From Phallusia mammillata (lineage: Eukaryota; Chordata; Ascidiacea; Phlebobranchia; Ascidiidae): a stretch of DNA of 64,000 nt. Of the stretch, positions 60,003 through 64,000 are shown one piece after another (position 1 is the stretch's first letter; each line of letters begins with the position of its first letter). The translations under genes were made by a program, and so were the position numbers. Where the stretch lies: positions 1 to 64,000 of the forward strand of contig QLIY01000217.1 of the NCBI GenBank assembly GCA_003260075.1, in the 5' to 3' direction. A model generated the notes under the pieces. That model was not told where the DNA came from, did not search any database, and saw nothing but the letters and a program-made list of their open reading frames with translations.

Positions 60003-62818
60003 ATGTCAAGAGAAAAAGATTTGGCAAATCCCCCCCCCCCAAAGAGAAAAGTCCAGATAAGATCAGTCTTATTCAAAGTGTTGCTTTGATGACATCAGCT
60101 GTGTTACGAAAGCCTGAGAATGTTCAAGAAATTAAGCAAGACCTTGACGAAGTATGCATGCATATTTTAGATTTGGCCAAAGCTTCAAACTTAGATACCA
60201 TGTTGCTTGACAATGCAGTAGCTGAAGCAAAGCAAGAAATAAAATTACTTCGGGAAACAACCAACACCAAACTAAAAGACATAAAACCAATCAGTGATGA
60301 CATGACAGGAGATGAAAGAAAAAGGGCAAAACAACTCAGAGTTGCAGATATAAAAGAAATACAGGATAATGTCACAGAAACATACACAAGCATTATGCAA
60401 ATTATAGCAAATCATACACTTTCCATGCTAGGAAAAGAACCTTGCAAGTTTGCTTTAGTATGCATGGGTTCATTGGCCAAAAAAGAAGTTACCCCATATT
60501 CTGATTTTGAGAGCATAATTGTGTTGGAGGATAAAATACAAAAAACTCCAGACTACCAAAACATTTTGGAGTACTTTCAATGGTTTGCAACAGTTTTTCA
60601 AATGATTCTTGTTCGTTTGGGGGAAACTTTACTTCGATTCTTAGCTATTCCATGTCTTAACAACCCTTTAAACAAAAAAGAAGATTGGTTTTATGATGTA
60701 TACACTCCATGTGGAATTTGTCCTGATGGATTTGCTCCACAAGCTAGTAAAAATCCATTGGGAAGACAAACAAAAACAGAAAACAGGCCGTGGACAACTG
60801 AACTGATCAAACCAGTTAGTGAGATGCTAATGTACTTGAAAACAGGAGAGGATTTAAAAAACGGATATCATTTGGCTGATATGTTAAGCAGATCAAGTTA
60901 TGTTTTTGGAGACTTAAATGTCTTCGAACAGTTTAGAACTAAAGCCAAACGAAAAGCTGTAAAATCGCTGATTTTTAATCCACATAAACAGCAGCAAGTT
61001 CAATGTGACTACAACCTCTACTCAATCAATAAATCATCATACAACATGTTTACCATAGACATCAAGCGATTTGTTTACAGAAGTTGTTGTTTGTTTGTCG
61101 AGGCTTTTGGGTGCTTGTACCATAGTAAGGTAATAAACTGCTTCAACATTCTTGGTGACCTGAATACACGTAACGTTATAAGCAAGACACTTTTCGATGA
61201 ACTTCAGTTTGCATTAGCAGTTGCTTGTGAAACACGGCTAAGATTGTACAGCAACGCATCAAGCCAAAATGATATTCTCCATCAAAGTAATTTTAATGGA
61301 AAGCCATCATGCTTAGAAGATATTTCTTCATGGATAGGCACCAGGGCATTTATTCATGGTTTAAGTACGGCAATGGTTTTGCAAGAGTATGTTCTAAATT
61401 GTTTTCACAATTGTAAAAAGTTAAAACAAACACTTATTTCACCATCACCAATACAAGAAGTGTGGCTGGCAACAAAGTTAAAATTATATGGTTTTGCTGA
61501 AAGGCTAGTGCATGAACTCAAACACAATCTAGAATTTAAAAATTCACAGGATCAATTCCAACTTTTGATTGCTTACACAAAAAGTTTGCATGGTCTTGAA
61601 AAATACACAGAGTGTATCAAAGTAATAAAATTTTGTCTACCAACACTTGATCAGCTTGGTTTTATTGACATAAAATGTTATCTGATGAGGCAATGTGCTC
61701 TTTGCTGGATTGAATTAAAAAAGTTCAAAAGAGCTCTGAATTACTTCAGAAAGCTAAACTATTACCAGTTTACTAAACTTTCAAATGAAATTCCTCAGCA
61801 TCAAATTAAAATGGGAATGGGTGATTGCTTCAAAAAAATGGGACGCAACAAAAAATCTTTAAAATACATGAAATTTGCATTTGATGAATTAAAAGATGAT
61901 GCACAAAATGAAAATCATGACAGTTATCTTCAAATAATGATGGGCTATCCAGTATGTCTGCGTCGCCTGGGTCAAAATGAAGAAGCAATAATTGTTTGTC
62001 AAGATCTCATAAAGACAAGACAAGCCATACATGTGGATGAGGAATCAGATATCATAATCAATTTTGCATACAGTTCAATGGGCGCTAGCTTGTGTAGTCT
62101 ACATCGATACGAAGAAGCTATTTATTATCTTGATAAGTCATGGAGGTGTGCAGAGATTAGAAGTGACTTTTTTATAGACACAAGTATCTATTATGTTATG
62201 AACAAAGCCCAGTGTCTGACAAATTTAGGAAGGTCAATTGAAGCTTTTGAATTGATCACTCAATATGTTCATAACCATAAATCAACTTCACTGAAAGAAA
62301 AGCTTGATTTATTGCAAAATCTGTTAAATGTATTTGAACTATCTTGGTTCTATGATGCCAGTATCCAGGGCAAGAGTTTATTCTTAGGAATTCCTGAACA
62401 CCAATTTAATGGAGAACTTCTGATGGGCAGCAAACACAGTCAGCATAAGTTAAATGAGGTTGAAGTAAAACAAATTCCTACAGATGAAGCCATGGCTATT
62501 TCAAAAACAGCCTTTTCTACTTTGATAAATACAGACAAGGTGCAAAATGGTATCGCATGTATACTTGCAATTATAAACCTTGTTGAAAATTTCATTGCAC
62601 TACATCGCTACAAAGAGGGTCTTTCCGCAGCGAAATATGGTATTAAATTTTGCCACTTTGTTTGTGAAAATTGTTGTAACATGGGAATGTTTGTTGAAAT
62701 CGTTTCTGCCCATGTGCAGTGTGAAAATCATTTAAAAATCAAACCAACTTTTTGTTGTGATTGCACTCCATCCATATTTTATCACTACCAAATGAATAAC
62801 AACTATGCTGTGACATAG
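60003..62818 (+). CDS. NTase-TPR gene E, N-terminal segment lost in a gap
   Basis: ATG 60003 gives MSREKDLAN, matching MARETNLAN of gene C, and is a better start than the CTG/TTG-type openings upstream. Directly after it the C run at 60030 replaces about 30 codons (the ...SAKTLHQLGLVY part) and shifts the frame; coding resumes at KEKSPDKISLIQSVALMTSA. The rest is uninterrupted to TAG 62816-62818: helical region, NTase motif MGSLAKKEVTPYSDFE (Asp and Glu kept), CGICPDGFAPQASKNPLGRQ, HLADMLSRSSYVFGD, TPR-like repeats and FCCDCTPSIFYHYQ. It is the most diverged copy, with an extra 40-50 residues near ISKTAFSTLINTDK. Role as for gene C; substrate unknown. Confidence 0.8.
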
Positions 62819-63848
62819 CCAATTCAAACAGCACTTGTTAACATGTCATATGGTATTTTCAAGTCAAATTGGTAAATGCTTTTCCACCTTAGAACTTTTG
62901 CAACTTGGTGTTTATCAACAGCTGCAAACCAAGAAATATTTTCAAATAGAAGCTTTGCTGATTCAATGTTTCATGTTTTTGTTTTTTTTAAGATTTTTGA
63001 ATGAAGTATTTCAGCCTTAATGTGATTTGTTCACTTTTTTTTACTGTTTTACATTCATTACTGCACTTATTATTTTATGTTTGTTATTTTTTGCAAATTC
63101 ATTGTTTTGTTGTCTATTTAGTTTTAATTGTACGAATAAAAAATGACTTTTTCAAAGTAAATTCAAGCCAACAAAAGAATATGCAGATGTCATATTTGCA
63201 TTATATTTAAGTTTAGATTTAGATGAAAATGTATGTCATTCCAGATGAGCCGATGCAAATACCAAAGAAGCTTTTGTGCTGTAATATTCACACAGTGTAA
63301 CAATATTGACTTTTGGCACTTAGCACAGAACCTATTTTGGTACTGCTATTATTTTCAAAAAAGAGAAAAATTTCCGTCATTTTATTATTTTAAGTTACCA
63401 AAATCAGGTCAATTCCACCTAAAATTTAGGGTTTAGCTACTGCCTAATTTTTTTTTGTTTTTTGCTTATTTAACATCGCATCAACTTAGTACAGGTGTGA
63501 AATGTTTCCCATAAACTTATATCAAACCAAATAAGTTTAATATATGCACTTGTGCACCAGACACGGTTTGCTCTGCGTGTAAAAAAATAAAATAAACCGA
63601 AATTTAATTCATTACATGAATAAGAACTGAAATCATCTAAAACACACAAAAAGGGTCAGCAGTCAGAACCAATTTGTTGCACTTTAATGTCACATTTTAC
63701 ATTGGTTAAGGCCAGCTTAAAAACAGCCAAAAAAGCAATTGTTGCATGTCTCTCTGAACATTTTGTAAGGCCACAGTTAGCTGTATAATACCCTGGTAAA
63801 AAAATGAAAACAACTTACCAGTATCTATTTTTTTTTACATCAACCAGG
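62819..63848. other. 3' UTR and flank of gene E
   Basis: AATAAA occurs at about 63137. 63390-63880 is related to 25680-26060, so the flank was duplicated as a block. No other gene seen. Confidence 0.5.
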
Positions 63849-63904
63849 ATGAACCAACAACAAATCTTTGATAAACTGAACATGTACAAACCAGACATAC
63901 ATGG
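63849..63904 (+). CDS. Possible first coding exon of an unknown gene (second copy)
   Basis: After 'TTACATCAACCAG' an ATG opens MNQQQIFDKLNMYKPDIH and meets a GGTGAGG donor. See the parallel exon at 26000. The remainder would lie beyond the window. Confidence 0.3.
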
Positions 63905-64000
63905 GTGAGGATAATATTTACATTAATGATTTATACTAAAATTTGACTAAGTAAAAAACAATTTTTAAAGTTAATTAAATAATTAAGTATAAATGCAATT

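Overview
The window is eukaryotic, AT-rich and intron-bearing. The gene content (Death-NACHT-LRR receptor with one-to-two-repeat LRR exons, collagen plus C-type-lectin gene, multicopy GlnD-like nucleotidyltransferase/TPR genes, CR1/L2-type LINE, many hAT MITEs) and the very high divergence between overlapping allelic pieces point to an invertebrate chordate, most likely a solitary ascidian of the Ciona type. The species is an inference.

Layout: 1-2.1 kb is upstream flank. A tandem array of mostly intronless nucleotidyltransferase-TPR genes follows: gene A (2.1-5.4 kb, with repeated 3' ends to 6.4 kb), a short NTase fragment (11.4-11.6 kb), gene B (13.9-16.4 kb), gene C (19.1-22.1 kb, the only uninterrupted copy) and relic D (22.75-23.2 kb). 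Gene E lies at 60.0-62.8 kb. Flanks are duplicated along with the genes: 6.6-7.7 kb matches 23.3-24.25 kb, 25.6-26.1 kb matches 63.4-63.9 kb, and 0.25-0.45 kb matches 13.37-13.55 kb. Between the array and gene E are a secreted collagen/C-type-lectin gene (29.2-30.4 kb), a CR1/L2/Jockey-like LINE (31.3-36.0 kb) that carries a nested Penelope-type fragment with a hammerhead-ribozyme core, and a Death-NACHT-LRR receptor gene (about 41.4-53.2 kb). The 55-59 kb stretch is dominated by hAT MITEs.

Assembly quality matters for every gene here. About forty runs of ten G or ten C (and three of 87-98 G) sit exactly where near-identical sequence is repeated on both sides. They behave as scaffold-gap placeholders written as G or C instead of N, with unmerged allelic contig ends on each side. 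They break or delete parts of genes A, B, E, the NLR, the lectin and the LINE, and create false tandem repeats and frameshifts. Only gene C can be taken as read.

Functionally, lectin and NLR are recognised innate-immune classes. The NTase-TPR family resembles the N-terminal half of bacterial PII-uridylyltransferase (GlnD) fused to TPR repeats. Its amplification beside these genes makes a lineage-specific signalling or defence role an attractive but untested idea.
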